Shown here: positions 19,370-28,584 of the stretch, one piece after another
Layout of the letters: the number at the start of each line of letters is the position of its first letter
Position numbering within the stretch: the stretch's first letter is position 1
DNA from: Spirosoma linguale DSM 74
GTDB lineage: Bacteria > Bacteroidota > Bacteroidia > Cytophagales > Spirosomataceae
NCBI GenBank assembly: GCA_000024525.1
Contig: CP001769.1
Span: 1,412,001 to 1,476,000 of the forward strand
Direction: 5' to 3'
Length of the DNA: 64,000 nucleotides
Program-made: the position numbers and the translations under genes
The notes under the pieces: model-generated
What the model saw: the letters and a program-made list of their open reading frames with translations, nothing else
What the model was told of the DNA's origin: nothing
Database searches by the model: none

Positions 19370-20433
19370 ATCATTGTCAAAATTACCTGTCTGGTTCCGG
19401 GTGGGAGGGTTAGTGTTTCTTTCTGGAAACGGCCAATGGATGATTGGAGCCGAATACCCGGCTGCGGTTGGTTAATGAATGATAGCGACTGTTTGGTTGG
19501 GCTGAAGGTGAATGTACGGATCAACCCGCGTCCGGTGGGAAGGGGTTTAACCAGTTCATGTACTTCGACACCATTTATAACGTACCAGAACTCAGGGTAC
19601 CGATTAATGAGCCGGTATCCTTTGAACTGTGCCTTAGGTATTGCATTGCCAACTCGCCAGGGAAACCCGCCCATATCCCGAAAGTAAATATCACCAACCA
19701 CCTTTGTCAGCAACTGCCCTTTTCCTTCCCATTGCTCCGTATTATCGACAAATCCACCCGACCAGGCGTAGCGTATCCGGCATTCACCGGCATCAAATAC
19801 GTACGACTGGCCGCCGTTAGGGCCTGGCAAGCCAACGGCAATGGCCGCCGGACCGCAGTCGGGCATAAACGTTCGGTAAACGGCCGGGAGTTTCATCGGA
19901 AAAGGATGACCGGATGCCGTCGGGTGATGCGCCTGATGAACAACCTCCTGCGTGCGGGTGGGATTAGGCAAGTTGATGTCCTGGTCAGGTGCGGGTAGCC
20001 GCTTTATATCTCTTGTTGCGTAAATAATGCCGTACATGATGGACCCATGCCCCGGAAAGGTGCATACGAACGGGTAGCCGCCTTCGGCCACTTTCACGGT
20101 TACGGAGTCGGTATTTCCAGGCTCAACGCTGGTGGTGTGGGCCAGCACATCGTCGATAGCGGGAATGTAATGTTGTTGGGCCCCTTTATCGCCCAGGGCC
20201 AGGGCAAACTCCACCACCCGAAGCCGGGAGTTTGGCCGGGTAACTACCAGGTTATGCGCCATGTCGTCTTTGTTCTGGAAAACAAGCGTTAGGCGCGTAT
20301 TAGGCTTCACAACAATGCGTTTTTTGCTGTACTGTAGGCCACCCGTCGCAGAGATCTGAATCACCGTATCCCGTTGGGCATGAGCGGATACACAGAGCAG
20401 TAAACAGCTGAACTGGAAGAGAAGTTTGAGCAT
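19357..20433 (-). CDS. Azurin-like cupredoxin fused to a C-terminal unknown domain
   Basis: The ATG at 20433 gives a clean signal peptide (MLKLLFQFSCLLLCVSAHAQ); a TTG nine codons earlier is less likely. Residues about 22-140 form a type 1 copper domain with His60 (MAHN) and Cys124, His129, Met133 in CTFPGHGSIM, the same C-x4-H-x3-M spacing as azurin. It should therefore be a periplasmic electron carrier. Residues about 190-358 are a second domain (DCGPAAIAVGLPG, GDIYFRDMGGFPWRVG, FWYVINGVEVHELVKPL) that I cannot name. The gene precedes the propeller gene in a leftward pair, suggesting a donor-acceptor relation. Confidence 0.75.
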   Translation of the reverse strand: MLKLLFQFSCLLLCVSAHAQRDTVIQISATGGLQYSKKRIVVKPNTRLTLVFQNKDDMAHNLVVTRPNSRLRVVEFALALGDKGAQQHYIPAIDDVLAHTTSVEPGNTDSVTVKVAEGGYPFVCTFPGHGSIMYGIIYATRDIKRLPAPDQDINLPNPTRTQEVVHQAHHPTASGHPFPMKLPAVYRTFMPDCGPAAIAVGLPGPNGGQSYVFDAGECRIRYAWSGGFVDNTEQWEGKGQLLTKVVGDIYFRDMGGFPWRVGNAIPKAQFKGYRLINRYPEFWYVINGVEVHELVKPLPTGRGLIRTFTFSPTKQSLSFINQPQPGIRLQSSIGRFQKETLTLPPGTRQVILTMMYEL

Positions 20434-20462
20434 GAGTATGGAAGCGATTAAAGCCCCCAAAC

Positions 20463-21452
20463 CTACTGATTACCCGATGAATAATGAAGGAGCCGATCAG
20501 CCGCCGGAGCCGGAAGGAGGGTTCCTGTCCGGACTTGTTCTTCAATAATTGACAGTTGGGTTCGTATGCCGGGCTGCTCGTAGAAACGGCTTTCAAGTCG
20601 TTGTCTAAGTAAAGACCGGAACCAGCTCAGTTGCTGTTCCTGTCGCCGGTGGGCACGATGTCCGTTCTGCGTCGTTAACGCCTGATGTGCCTGTATCGTT
20701 TGCCAGATAGCGGTTATACCATCGGCCGTTACCGCAGAGCAGGTCAGTACTGGCGGGAACCAGCCCGTACCGGTGGGTGGAAACAGGTGCAGGGCGTTCT
20801 GGTACTCAACCCGGGCACGATTGGCCGCTGCCTCGTTGGTGCCATCGGCTTTGGTAATGGCCAGTGCGTCGGCCAATTCCATAATGCCGCGTTTCATGCC
20901 CTGTAGCTCATCTCCGGCTCCAGCCAGCATGAGCAGTAGAAAGAAGTCGACCATGCCGTGTACGACTGTTTCCGATTGCCCTACGCCAACCGTCTCAACC
21001 AGAATAATATCAAAACCAGCGGCCTCGCAGAGGAGCATCGTTTCACGGGTTCGATGCGCCACACCCCCTAGCGAATCACCGGCCGGAGAGGGGCGGATGT
21101 AAGCGTTTGGATTCATTGAGAGGGTTTCCATCCGGGTTTTGTCCCCCAGCAAACTACCACCCGAACGCTGGCTCGTAGGGTCAACGGTGAGTACGGCGAG
21201 GGTATGTCCCTGGCTGGTTAAGTACGTGCCGAACGATTCGATAAAGGTACTTTTGCCAACGCCGGGCACACCTGTTATACCAATTCGGGCTGATTTTCCG
21301 GTGTTCGGAAGGATACGCTCCAGCACCTGCTGCGCCAACACCTGATCGTCGGCCCGGCGGCTTTCGATCAGTGTAATTGCCTGACTTAGCAGTAGCCGAT
21401 TACCGGCAAGAATACCGGTTGCATACTGATCCGGTGGAAGTCGATGACGCAT
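20463..21452 (-). CDS. meaB: Methylmalonyl-CoA mutase-associated GTPase MeaB (ArgK family)
   Basis: The 329-residue G3E-family GTPase shows a P-loop GVPGVGKST near residue 60, the switch segment VDPTSQRSGGSLLGDKTRM, ETVGVGQSE and the base-recognition motif ITKAD. Short helices at both ends mediate dimerisation in this family. MeaB protects and reactivates adenosylcobalamin-dependent methylmalonyl-CoA mutase. The mutase genes are not in this window. It is read leftward after ispD with a 54-bp gap and may share its transcript. Confidence 0.92.
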   Translation of the reverse strand: MRHRLPPDQYATGILAGNRLLLSQAITLIESRRADDQVLAQQVLERILPNTGKSARIGITGVPGVGKSTFIESFGTYLTSQGHTLAVLTVDPTSQRSGGSLLGDKTRMETLSMNPNAYIRPSPAGDSLGGVAHRTRETMLLCEAAGFDIILVETVGVGQSETVVHGMVDFFLLLMLAGAGDELQGMKRGIMELADALAITKADGTNEAAANRARVEYQNALHLFPPTGTGWFPPVLTCSAVTADGITAIWQTIQAHQALTTQNGHRAHRRQEQQLSWFRSLLRQRLESRFYEQPGIRTQLSIIEEQVRTGTLLPAPAADRLLHYSSGNQ

Positions 21453-21506
21453 GGCAGAGCAGTGGCGTGGTTGAATGGTGGAGTAAGTGGTAGTTGCTGG
21501 CTTGCG

Positions 21507-22235
21507 TTACCTTAAGTCGTCCGGGGTGGTAATTTTGATGTTTTCGTAAGCGCCATCAATCAGCGTGATTGGGAAACCGGCAAACTCGACAACGCTGGCG
21601 CAGTCGGTGAAGAAAGCCTGCTCCTCGCTTTGAAAAGCCTGCCGGAACAGGCCCAGTCGAAAGGTTTGGGGCGTTTGCACCAGTCGGTATTGAGCGCGGT
21701 CGACGGCACGGCTAATGCCATCTGCTCCAACAACACGTACCGAATCCTTAACCGGCACACAGGTTACAGCTGAACCGGTCCGGGCGGCCGTTTCAAAACC
21801 AGCCTGAATAATATCGGGCGTGACAAAAGGCCGGACACCATCGTGAACCGCCACTAACCCATCGGGAGCGTCTATCGCCTGAAGCCCGTTGCGTACCGAC
21901 TGAAATCGGCTGTTGCCGCCAATGACCGTCTGAATGTCAGGATGGAAATTGTGCTCTTCACACAGTTTATTCCAGATGGGTATATCCCGGGCGGGTAGTA
22001 CAACAATAATGCTGACCGTCGAACGCTGGGCGGATACGGTCATTTCCGTTGTCTGAGAGGACAAAGGCCGGGCGGGGAGTTGAACCGCCAGAAATTGTTC
22101 GATAGTATGCTGAAGGATGGGTTTGCCGTTGAGAAGCAGAAACTGTTTGGGTACGTCCGACTTCATTCGGCTGCCACTGCCGCCGGCAACGATGATGGCA
22201 AAAAAATTAGTAGTAGGTAGTAAGGGGTCTGTCAT
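21507..22235 (-). CDS. ispD: 2-C-methyl-D-erythritol 4-phosphate cytidylyltransferase
   Basis: The 242-residue enzyme joins CTP and methylerythritol 4-phosphate in the MEP isoprenoid pathway. Clear motifs are the nucleotide loop IVAGGSGSRMKSDVPKQF, GNSRFQSVRNGL, VAVHDGVRPFV and a C-terminal IKITTPDDL. Two oddities stand out. About ten extra residues (MTDPLLPTTN) precede the usual start and are encoded by one arm of an inverted repeat. About 20 residues (LPARPLSSQTTEMTVSAQRS) are inserted between the first helix and the IIVVLP strand. A good promoter lies just upstream. The protein is otherwise complete and probably active. Confidence 0.92.
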   Translation of the reverse strand: MTDPLLPTTNFFAIIVAGGSGSRMKSDVPKQFLLLNGKPILQHTIEQFLAVQLPARPLSSQTTEMTVSAQRSTVSIIVVLPARDIPIWNKLCEEHNFHPDIQTVIGGNSRFQSVRNGLQAIDAPDGLVAVHDGVRPFVTPDIIQAGFETAARTGSAVTCVPVKDSVRVVGADGISRAVDRAQYRLVQTPQTFRLGLFRQAFQSEEQAFFTDCASVVEFAGFPITLIDGAYENIKITTPDDLR

Positions 22236-22280
22236 ACGTGAAAAACTCGCTCGACAAAGCTACTTACTACTTACCACTAA
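22207..22280. repeat. Imperfect 18-bp inverted repeat spanning the ispD start
   Basis: Arms 22207-22224 (TTAGTAGTAGGTAGTAAG) and 22263-22280 match as complements at 16 of 18 positions. The left arm is translated as part of the IspD N-terminus, and the right arm abuts the -7 box of the ispD promoter. Confidence 0.5.
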
Positions 22281-22284
22281 TCAA
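22255..22284 (-). promoter_or_regulatory. ispD promoter
   Basis: Read leftward: TTG (22284-22282), 19 bases, then TAGCTTTG (22262-22255). This matches the Bacteroidota pattern TTG-N(17-23)-TAnnTTTG. The predicted transcript starts about 12 bases before the ispD ATG at 22235. Confidence 0.65.
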
Positions 22285-22306
22285 TTGCCGTAAGGGCACC
22301 TATACC

Positions 22307-23350
22307 TTAAATAATAAGCATGGCATCGCCGTAGCTGAAGAAACGATATTTCTCTTTAATCGCTACCTGATAGGCTTCCTTAATGAGTTCATGGCCACCA
22401 AACGCACTAGTCATCATGATCAGGATGGACTCGGGCAGGTGAAGGCTCGTCAGCAGAGAATTGGCGATTTTAAAATCGTAAGGCGGGAAAATAAACCGGT
22501 CCGTCCAGCCTTCAACGGGCTTCAACCGGCTATTGGCCGACACCGACGACTCGATGGCTTTCAGGGAAGTTGTACCCACGGCGCAAACCCGCTTACCGGC
22601 ATCAAGCGCCTTGTTCACGATCTGGGCTGAATCTTCGGGAATCCGGTAATTTTCGGAATCTGTCTTGTGCTTTGTAAGGTCTTCTACGTCAACCTGACGG
22701 AACGTTCCTAAGCCAACGTGCAGTGTAACAGGCGCAAAGTTGATCCCTTTAATTTCCATGCGCTTCATCATGGCGCGGGTAAAGTGCAGACCGGCCGTAG
22801 GGGCTGCTACTGCACCAACATGCTGGGCAAACACCGTCTGATAGGCGTCGCGGTCAGCGTCTTCGGCTTCCCGGTTCATTTCGCGGGGAATGGGTGTTTC
22901 GCCCAGTTCGTCCACTGCTTTCATAAATTCCTCGTGGTTGCCGTCGAACAGAAAGCGGATTGTCCGACCGCGTGAGGTTGTATTGTCAATGACTTCAGCA
23001 ACGAGGTCACTATCTCCAAAATAGAGTTTATTGCCAACGCGGATTTTGCGGGCCGGATCAACCAGCACATCCCAGAGTTTCATCTCGCGGTTCAGTTCGC
23101 GCAGGAGGAAAACTTCAATCTTAGCACCCGTTTTTTCTTTATTGCCATACAGGCGGGCGGGAAAAACTTTTGTGTTATTGATCACCATCACATCGCCATC
23201 GCCGAAGTAACTCAGCATATCCGAAAACTGCTTGTGTTCAATAGTTTTCGCTTTTCGGTCGACAACCATCAACCGTGATTCACCCCGCTCGACCGGGTAT
23301 TTGGCGATAAGACTTTCGGGTAAATCAAATTTGAATTCGGATAACTTCAT
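22307..23350 (-). CDS. queA: tRNA preQ1(34) S-adenosylmethionine ribosyltransferase-isomerase
   Basis: The 347-residue enzyme makes epoxyqueuosine at tRNA position 34 from preQ1 and the ribosyl part of AdoMet. Typical QueA motifs are [22 protein letters not shown] near the N-terminus, [13 protein letters not shown], the central [10 protein letters not shown], the [16 protein letters not shown] segment [18 protein letters not shown], and a C-terminal [16 protein letters not shown]. Length is standard for the family. It lies 71 bp upstream of ispD on the same strand, but ispD has its own promoter. An exact -7 box lies 47 bp upstream of the start. Confidence 0.95.
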   Translation of the reverse strand: MKLSEFKFDLPESLIAKYPVERGESRLMVVDRKAKTIEHKQFSDMLSYFGDGDVMVINNTKVFPARLYGNKEKTGAKIEVFLLRELNREMKLWDVLVDPARKIRVGNKLYFGDSDLVAEVIDNTTSRGRTIRFLFDGNHEEFMKAVDELGETPIPREMNREAEDADRDAYQTVFAQHVGAVAAPTAGLHFTRAMMKRMEIKGINFAPVTLHVGLGTFRQVDVEDLTKHKTDSENYRIPEDSAQIVNKALDAGKRVCAVGTTSLKAIESSVSANSRLKPVEGWTDRFIFPPYDFKIANSLLTSLHLPESILIMMTSAFGGHELIKEAYQVAIKEKYRFFSYGDAMLII

Positions 23351-23396
23351 AATCTATATAGCACGAAAAAGAACGGCGCATTTTTTGTAAAGGCCG

Positions 23397-23404
23397 CAAA
23401 GATA
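23397..23404 (-). promoter_or_regulatory. -7 box of the queA promoter
   Basis: Read leftward, TATCTTTG matches TAnnTTTG exactly and predicts a leader of about 39 nt before the ATG at 23350. No TTG lies at the usual upstream distance; a terminator hairpin occupies that space. Confidence 0.5.
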
Positions 23405-23407
23405 ACT

Positions 23408-23444
23408 AAAAATCCCGAAAAATTTTATATCTTCCGGGATTTTT
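23408..23444 (-). terminator. Intrinsic terminator after the small gene 23468-23830
   Basis: AAAAATCCCG (23408-23417) pairs with CGGGATTTTT (23435-23444) over 10 bp around a 17-base loop. Read leftward the stem ends in a T run, 24 bp after the stop codon at 23468. Confidence 0.75.
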
Positions 23445-23467
23445 CTTGCAAATATCATGCAAATGAC

Positions 23468-23830
23468 TTATTGGTCGGCTGAAATGGTGTCGATGGGCTT
23501 AACGGCACCGTCTGTATTCACCTCGGCGCGGTCAGAAACGTTGAATTTGGCCATTAATTCGGGCGATACCTCGTTGGCGTAAGTGCCCTGTGCGGATACA
23601 AACACACCTTTCATGCCGTTAGCCGCTGTTATAGCATACAAGGTCATTTCATCGCCGGGGTCGGATGTGCCTTCAAAGCGGTGGAACTCGTCGACGTTGA
23701 ATTCTTCCCCTTTTAGTTTCGTTTCTGTACTCTTCTCTTCCAGGAAATCGTGTTTCGGGCCAAATTCATGTGTGTAACCGCGATTCCGAAGGTCTTCCAT
23801 AGCTTCGGTAAGGGTGGTGAAATGGTTCAT
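23468..23830 (-). CDS. Conserved small Bacteroidota protein (unknown function)
   Basis: The 120-residue protein starts MNHFTTLTEAMEDLRNRGYTHEF; upstream in-frame codons belong to a hairpin region and are unlikely to be translated. The N-terminal helix and the central DEFHRFEGTSDPGDEMTLYAI-like segment, followed by GMKGVFVSAQGTYAN, recur in a family that is often labelled phosphoribosylpyrophosphate synthetase in Bacteroidota. That label is probably wrong, because no PRPP synthetase motif is present and the length is about a third of that enzyme. There is no signal peptide, so it is cytosolic. It ends at a terminator. Confidence 0.75.
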   Translation of the reverse strand: MNHFTTLTEAMEDLRNRGYTHEFGPKHDFLEEKSTETKLKGEEFNVDEFHRFEGTSDPGDEMTLYAITAANGMKGVFVSAQGTYANEVSPELMAKFNVSDRAEVNTDGAVKPIDTISADQ

Positions 23831-23886
23831 AAGCGTAGAGCGATTGTGTATGCTAAGTAAACTCAAAAAGAGCCGTATGGTTTGAG

Positions 23887-23978
23887 GAGAAGCAGGCAAC
23901 AAAACGCAGGAGGGAGGAAAAGGAGCCGACATGGATTGCCGTTTGCCTTTTCCTCCCTCCTGCGTTTCGTCGCTTCTC
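23887..23978. repeat. Long inverted repeat with a purine-rich arm
   Basis: A perfect 22-bp core (23902-23923 with 23946-23967; arm beginning AAACGCAGGAGGG) is extended by an outer 7-bp pairing (23887-23893 with 23972-23978). It lies between the end of the DUF1080 gene (23987) and the start of the small gene at 23830, both leftward. Confidence 0.85.
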
Positions 23979-23986
23979 CCTTTCGT

Positions 23987-24631
23987 TTAATCAGGTAAGA
24001 CTTTGATCTGGATGTCTTTATAGAAAACTTTGCTTTTCGGGTCGTGGCCTTGTAAGGCAACGGTACCGCTGCTCAGCTTTTTTGTCGACTTGCCCGTGCT
24101 GATGCTGTCTGGTTCAGTATAATCATTAATGATTTTGTCATTGATTTTAATGATTACCTTTTTGCCCTGCACAATAATGTGTTCAGTATACCATTCTTCA
24201 TCTTTCACGAAAACCTCCTTAACATCCTGAAGGCCGTAAACGCTACCCGTTTTGCGCCAGTCGGTATGGGTTTGATTGACCTGAATCTCGTAGCCTTTGG
24301 ATGGCCAGCCCGATGGCTGATAAGCCGTATGAATAAACATCCCCGAGTTTGAGCCCGGCATGGTTTTTACCTTGGCCTTCCATTCAAAATTTTTGAAGTT
24401 GTGATCGTTCACGGGTCCTTCGTAAAATAAATGTGCCCGCGGACCGGCTACGACAATGGCACCGTCCTGAACGCTAAACGTCTCGGGGCTCTCTTCAGTT
24501 ACTTTCCAGCCATTAAGTGTTTTGCCGTCAAAAATAGTCACCCAGCCCTTTGCGGCAGGACGGCTAATAAAACTAACACAGAGGCCAACCAGCAGCGTAG
24601 CTACTAACAGGCGGGGTAAGGTCTTTTGCAT
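23987..24631 (-). CDS. Secreted DUF1080 protein (3-keto-disaccharide hydrolase-like)
   Basis: The 214-residue protein has an N-terminal signal or anchor (MQKTLPRLLVATLLVGLCVSFI). A DUF1080 concanavalin-like beta sandwich follows: GWVTIFDGKTLNGWKV, FEWKAKVKTMPGSNSGMFIHT, GYEIQVNQTH, GTVALQGHDPKSKVFYKDIQIK. Family members bind or cleave glycosides, and some hydrolyse 3-keto-glucosides; the substrate here is not readable. It stands alone, divergent from the PAS kinase gene, with a long hairpin downstream. Confidence 0.85.
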   Translation of the reverse strand: MQKTLPRLLVATLLVGLCVSFISRPAAKGWVTIFDGKTLNGWKVTEESPETFSVQDGAIVVAGPRAHLFYEGPVNDHNFKNFEWKAKVKTMPGSNSGMFIHTAYQPSGWPSKGYEIQVNQTHTDWRKTGSVYGLQDVKEVFVKDEEWYTEHIIVQGKKVIIKINDKIINDYTEPDSISTGKSTKKLSSGTVALQGHDPKSKVFYKDIQIKVLPD

Positions 24632-24864
24632 AAGGATTTGGTCAACTCAGTGATATTGTTCAGAAAGTAAAGCAAAAACAACCCTGAAACTAATGTTTCT
24701 GCATCAATACTTGTAGGCTGCTCATTGGGGTAAGGTGCGTTGGAGGGGTTCACACGAGTTGGCAGAACATGATTAAAAGACACATGGCGGAATCTGTTTA
24801 CCGTAATTTTAAGTAACTTGCTAGGGCCTTTTTGGACTATATTATTAACAACGTTATCGTTCTG

Positions 24865-27800
24865 ATGCTCGCTGATTTACCAACGAAACTTTCTTTGGCT
24901 CAAGTTTTTGATACGTTACCCGATAGTGTGTTTTGGATGCGTGCCGTGCGGGCAACTGAAAAAAACACTGACAGTCTGGTACGTGGAACTGTAGACCCGG
25001 CTGCTGGTCAGCTAGTCGACTTTGTCGTTGAGTATGTCAATCCACGTGTTAGCGAATTGTTTACGGGTGAAGCTCAGGTAGAGGTTGGTTTATCCGTTCG
25101 GTCTGGAGGCTATTGGCATTCGGACTTTACAGAGGATGTATTTCAGCAACTCTGCCACATCATGGAAACAGGGCAGTCCATGGAGATGGAGTATTTCAAT
25201 CCTGTGCTCAGGCAGTGGCTTTGTGTAACCCGGTCTAAAGCAGGTGATGGTGTTTTGGGAATTGTCCGAACGATTACTACCCCCAAAGAAGTGGTTTTGG
25301 AAACGGAACGCCAGCGATTACTGCTGGATAGTATCCTCAATACATCCCTTAGTACGGTATTTGTTTACGAAGCCATCCGCGATCAGAACAACGAGATTCA
25401 GGACTTCAGTTTACGCATGGTTAATAAACAGGGCCAGATAGAGGCTCAAATCCATGCCGGGTTCGATGTGGTTGGTAAAACCTTGTTGACCATAAACCCC
25501 AATTCGCGACAGTCAGGTCAGTTCAACCTCTTTAAACAAGTGATTGAATCAGGCAAGCCTATTGAGGTTGAACAGTACTATGCATTTGCGGATGTTTGGT
25601 ATAACACGTCCATCACCAAATTGAACGATGGGGTTGTGGTCATGGGATATAATATCACCCATCAGAAGATAGCGGCTCTGGAGACGGAACGACAGCGAAC
25701 GTTACTGAATGAAATTATCAATATATCGCAGGATACCATTCTTGTGCTGGAGTCGATCCGGGATTCGACCGGAGCAATTTCTGATTTTCGGTTTACCCAC
25801 GCCAACCCTGCGGTAAAATCTCTATTAGGGCAGTCTATCGAGACGCTGCTTCAACGGACGTTTCTGTCCTTTTACCCGGGTGCACAAGAAGAAGGATTGT
25901 TCAGGATCTATCAGCAGGTTGTCGAAACCGGCGAAGCCTACCAGGGCGAACACTTTTATAATCGGGATGGCCTGAACAACTGGTTTGATATTTCAGCGGT
26001 GAAGCATGGAGACGGTCTTGTGCTCACGGTAACCAATCTTACCAAGGCCCGGCTCGCCGAACAGGCTATTGTTCAGTCGGCAGCTAATTTGCAGGCCGTT
26101 ATTGATGTAGCCCAAACGGGTATTCTGGTTATCAGTCCGGTTCTGAACCCGGCGGGAGAACTGATTGATTTTCGCTTTAAGACCATTAACCGCGTGATGG
26201 CGGCACTCATTGGGCAGACGCCTGATAAGCTAACGGGAGCTATTATGTCGGACTGGTTTACCCAGTACCGGGAAATGGGCCTGTTCGAACGCTATCGGTA
26301 CACCTTCGAAACCGGAGAAAAGAAACGATTCGAACTGAATTACGCTGTCGATCATCAGAACATCTGGTTCGACGTAAAAGTGATCAGGTTTGAGGGGGAT
26401 TTGCTGGTTACGTTTACCGATTACACAACCCTGAAGCAAACCCAGCAAACCCTCGAACAAACGGCCATAAAGGCCGGTCGTCAGGCAGAGTTGCTCAATA
26501 GTGTACTGGATAGTTCAAACAGCGGAGTAATTGCGTTTGAAGCCATTCGGGATGAGACACATACGATCGTCGATTTTCGGTTTTTGGTTGCTAACCAAAG
26601 CTCGACCGGTATGCTTAGCAGAAGCCAGGAAGAAATGATCGGGAATACCCTGCTGACAATTTTTCCGGGGAATGTAGAGAGCGGTCTGTTTGACCTGTAC
26701 AGGCGAACGACCGAAACCGGTGAGCCGGGCTATACGGAGGTGTATTATAACCACGACGGGCTGGATTTCTGGCTCGATATATCGGCTCAAAAGCTTGGCG
26801 ATGGTTTTGTTGTCACGTTCACCGATGTAACGGCGGCCAAACGGTCGGGTATATTGATCGAAAAGTCGGCGGCCGAACTCCGTACAGTCATCGATTCGGC
26901 ACAGGTCGCTATTTTCCTGATCCATCCGGTGTTCAACGACGTTGGCCGGATTGTTGACTTTCGATTTCGAACGGCCAATCAAATGGTTGCCGGTTATGTA
27001 GGGCAGGAGCCGGACGCGCTGATGGAGGAGTTGGTAAGCCGTTGGTTTCCGGAATACATGACCAACGGGCTGTTTATGCGGTATGTTGCCATTTTTGAAA
27101 CCGGACGCACCCAGCATTTCAACTTTCACTACGAAACAGAAACAAACGATTTCTGGGAAAGCTATACGGTATTGAAGCTTGGCCAGGATGTGCTGGTTAC
27201 GTTCTCCGACTACACCGAACTCAAAAAATTACAGCAGCGGTTAGAGTCTTCCGCTACCGAACTGCAAACTGTTATTGACACCTGCCAGACCGGAATTTTT
27301 CTGTTCACGCCCGTTCGAGACCTGGCTGGTGAGGTACACGACTTTCGGTTCAGACTTGCCAATCAGCAGCTGGCATCTTATGTGGGTGAAGAATCGGAAG
27401 CCCTAATCGGAGCCTTGGGGAGCACATACTTTCCTGATTACAAGACGAACGGGTTATTTGAGCGGTATTACAAAACATACAGCACCGGCCTGTCGCAGCG
27501 GTTCGACTTCCATTATTTTGGCAGTGGCATTGATGTCTGGCTGGACATTATGACCACCAAAATGAATGATGATGTGCTGGTGACTTTTGGCGACTATACA
27601 CCTCTCAAGCGGCTTCAGCAGGAGCTGGAGAACTCGGTAGTTGAATTACAGCGTTCGAACAAAAATCTGGAGCAGTTTGCCTACGTAGCGAGTCATGACC
27701 TACAGGAACCACTGCGTAAAATTCAGGCGTTTGGCGATCTTATCCAGTCGCAGTTTGCGCCGGTAATCGGTATCGAAGGCGCCGATATGATCAACCGGAT

Positions 27801-28383
27801 GCAGTCGGCGGCTGCCCGAATGCAGATTCTGATCAAAGATGTTCTGGCTTATTCCCGCATTGTAACGAAGCAGGAAACCGTTGGCCCGGTTAATTTGAAT
27901 CAGGTGGTAGCTGATGTACTCATTGATCTGGAAACGGCCATTGCTGAGAAAAAAGCGGTGATCACCGTGGATGCTCTGCCAACTATCCGGGGTGATGCGG
28001 CCCAGCTACGTCAGCTTTTTCAAAATCTGGTTAGTAACGCCCTCAAATTTACCCGGCTGAACGATGCGGATGAACTGCCGACAATCCATATCAACGCCCG
28101 TCAGCTCTACGGGCGCGAACTGACCGAACCCTCGCTGCTTCCCGCGGATGGCAATCGATTGTTTCACCTTATCCAGGTAACCGATAATGGAATCGGGTTC
28201 GACCCGCACCAGGCCGATCGGATCTTTCAAGTATTTCAGCGCCTTCATGGCCGCAGTGAATACCAGGGAACAGGCATTGGGCTTGCCATTGTACAGAAAG
28301 TAATCGATAATCACCAGGGGCATATCTTTGCTGAAGGACGACCGGGCCAGGGAGCTACGTTCCGGATTCTTTTGCCTGTTTAA
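24865..28383 (+). CDS. Soluble sensor histidine kinase with seven tandem PAS-like domains
   Basis: The ATG at 24865 gives 1172 residues; an in-frame TTG 11 codons earlier is possible. There is no membrane segment. Seven PAS-like units of about 125 residues run in tandem, each with the pattern VIDxxxTGIxxxxPVxDxxGxxxDFRF, NQ, GLFERY, FETG and a closing VTFxDYTxLK. Their similarity points to internal duplication. The kinase core follows: H-box YVASHDLQEPLRK (His about 943), N-box NLVSNALKF, G1 DNGIGFD, F-box IFQVFQRLH and G2 GTGIGLAIV. No response regulator gene is adjacent, so it is an orphan kinase sensing an internal signal. Confidence 0.92.
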   Translation: MLADLPTKLSLAQVFDTLPDSVFWMRAVRATEKNTDSLVRGTVDPAAGQLVDFVVEYVNPRVSELFTGEAQVEVGLSVRSGGYWHSDFTEDVFQQLCHIMETGQSMEMEYFNPVLRQWLCVTRSKAGDGVLGIVRTITTPKEVVLETERQRLLLDSILNTSLSTVFVYEAIRDQNNEIQDFSLRMVNKQGQIEAQIHAGFDVVGKTLLTINPNSRQSGQFNLFKQVIESGKPIEVEQYYAFADVWYNTSITKLNDGVVVMGYNITHQKIAALETERQRTLLNEIINISQDTILVLESIRDSTGAISDFRFTHANPAVKSLLGQSIETLLQRTFLSFYPGAQEEGLFRIYQQVVETGEAYQGEHFYNRDGLNNWFDISAVKHGDGLVLTVTNLTKARLAEQAIVQSAANLQAVIDVAQTGILVISPVLNPAGELIDFRFKTINRVMAALIGQTPDKLTGAIMSDWFTQYREMGLFERYRYTFETGEKKRFELNYAVDHQNIWFDVKVIRFEGDLLVTFTDYTTLKQTQQTLEQTAIKAGRQAELLNSVLDSSNSGVIAFEAIRDETHTIVDFRFLVANQSSTGMLSRSQEEMIGNTLLTIFPGNVESGLFDLYRRTTETGEPGYTEVYYNHDGLDFWLDISAQKLGDGFVVTFTDVTAAKRSGILIEKSAAELRTVIDSAQVAIFLIHPVFNDVGRIVDFRFRTANQMVAGYVGQEPDALMEELVSRWFPEYMTNGLFMRYVAIFETGRTQHFNFHYETETNDFWESYTVLKLGQDVLVTFSDYTELKKLQQRLESSATELQTVIDTCQTGIFLFTPVRDLAGEVHDFRFRLANQQLASYVGEESEALIGALGSTYFPDYKTNGLFERYYKTYSTGLSQRFDFHYFGSGIDVWLDIMTTKMNDDVLVTFGDYTPLKRLQQELENSVVELQRSNKNLEQFAYVASHDLQEPLRKIQAFGDLIQSQFAPVIGIEGADMINRMQSAAARMQILIKDVLAYSRIVTKQETVGPVNLNQVVADVLIDLETAIAEKKAVITVDALPTIRGDAAQLRQLFQNLVSNALKFTRLNDADELPTIHINARQLYGRELTEPSLLPADGNRLFHLIQVTDNGIGFDPHQADRIFQVFQRLHGRSEYQGTGIGLAIVQKVIDNHQGHIFAEGRPGQGATFRILLPV

Positions 28384-28584
28384 AGGCAAACTATAGGAAT
28401 TCTTTTTTGTTGATACCCATCAGTCTGGATTCCAGTATCTGCTTCGTAGTCGGACACATACAGCCAGTTTACAGCGTTTGTGATTCACTTTTTCGACCTG
28501 CCGGTTACGCAATTCCGGTTACAGGGCTAATCATTTTTGATATTCTGTTCGTTACTTTGACAACTGAATCAACTGGAAAACTTC

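Noticed and set aside
23468..23830. Phosphoribosylpyrophosphate synthetase label for the 120-residue protein
   Set aside because: No PRPP-binding motif and far too short; likely an inherited misannotation of this family.
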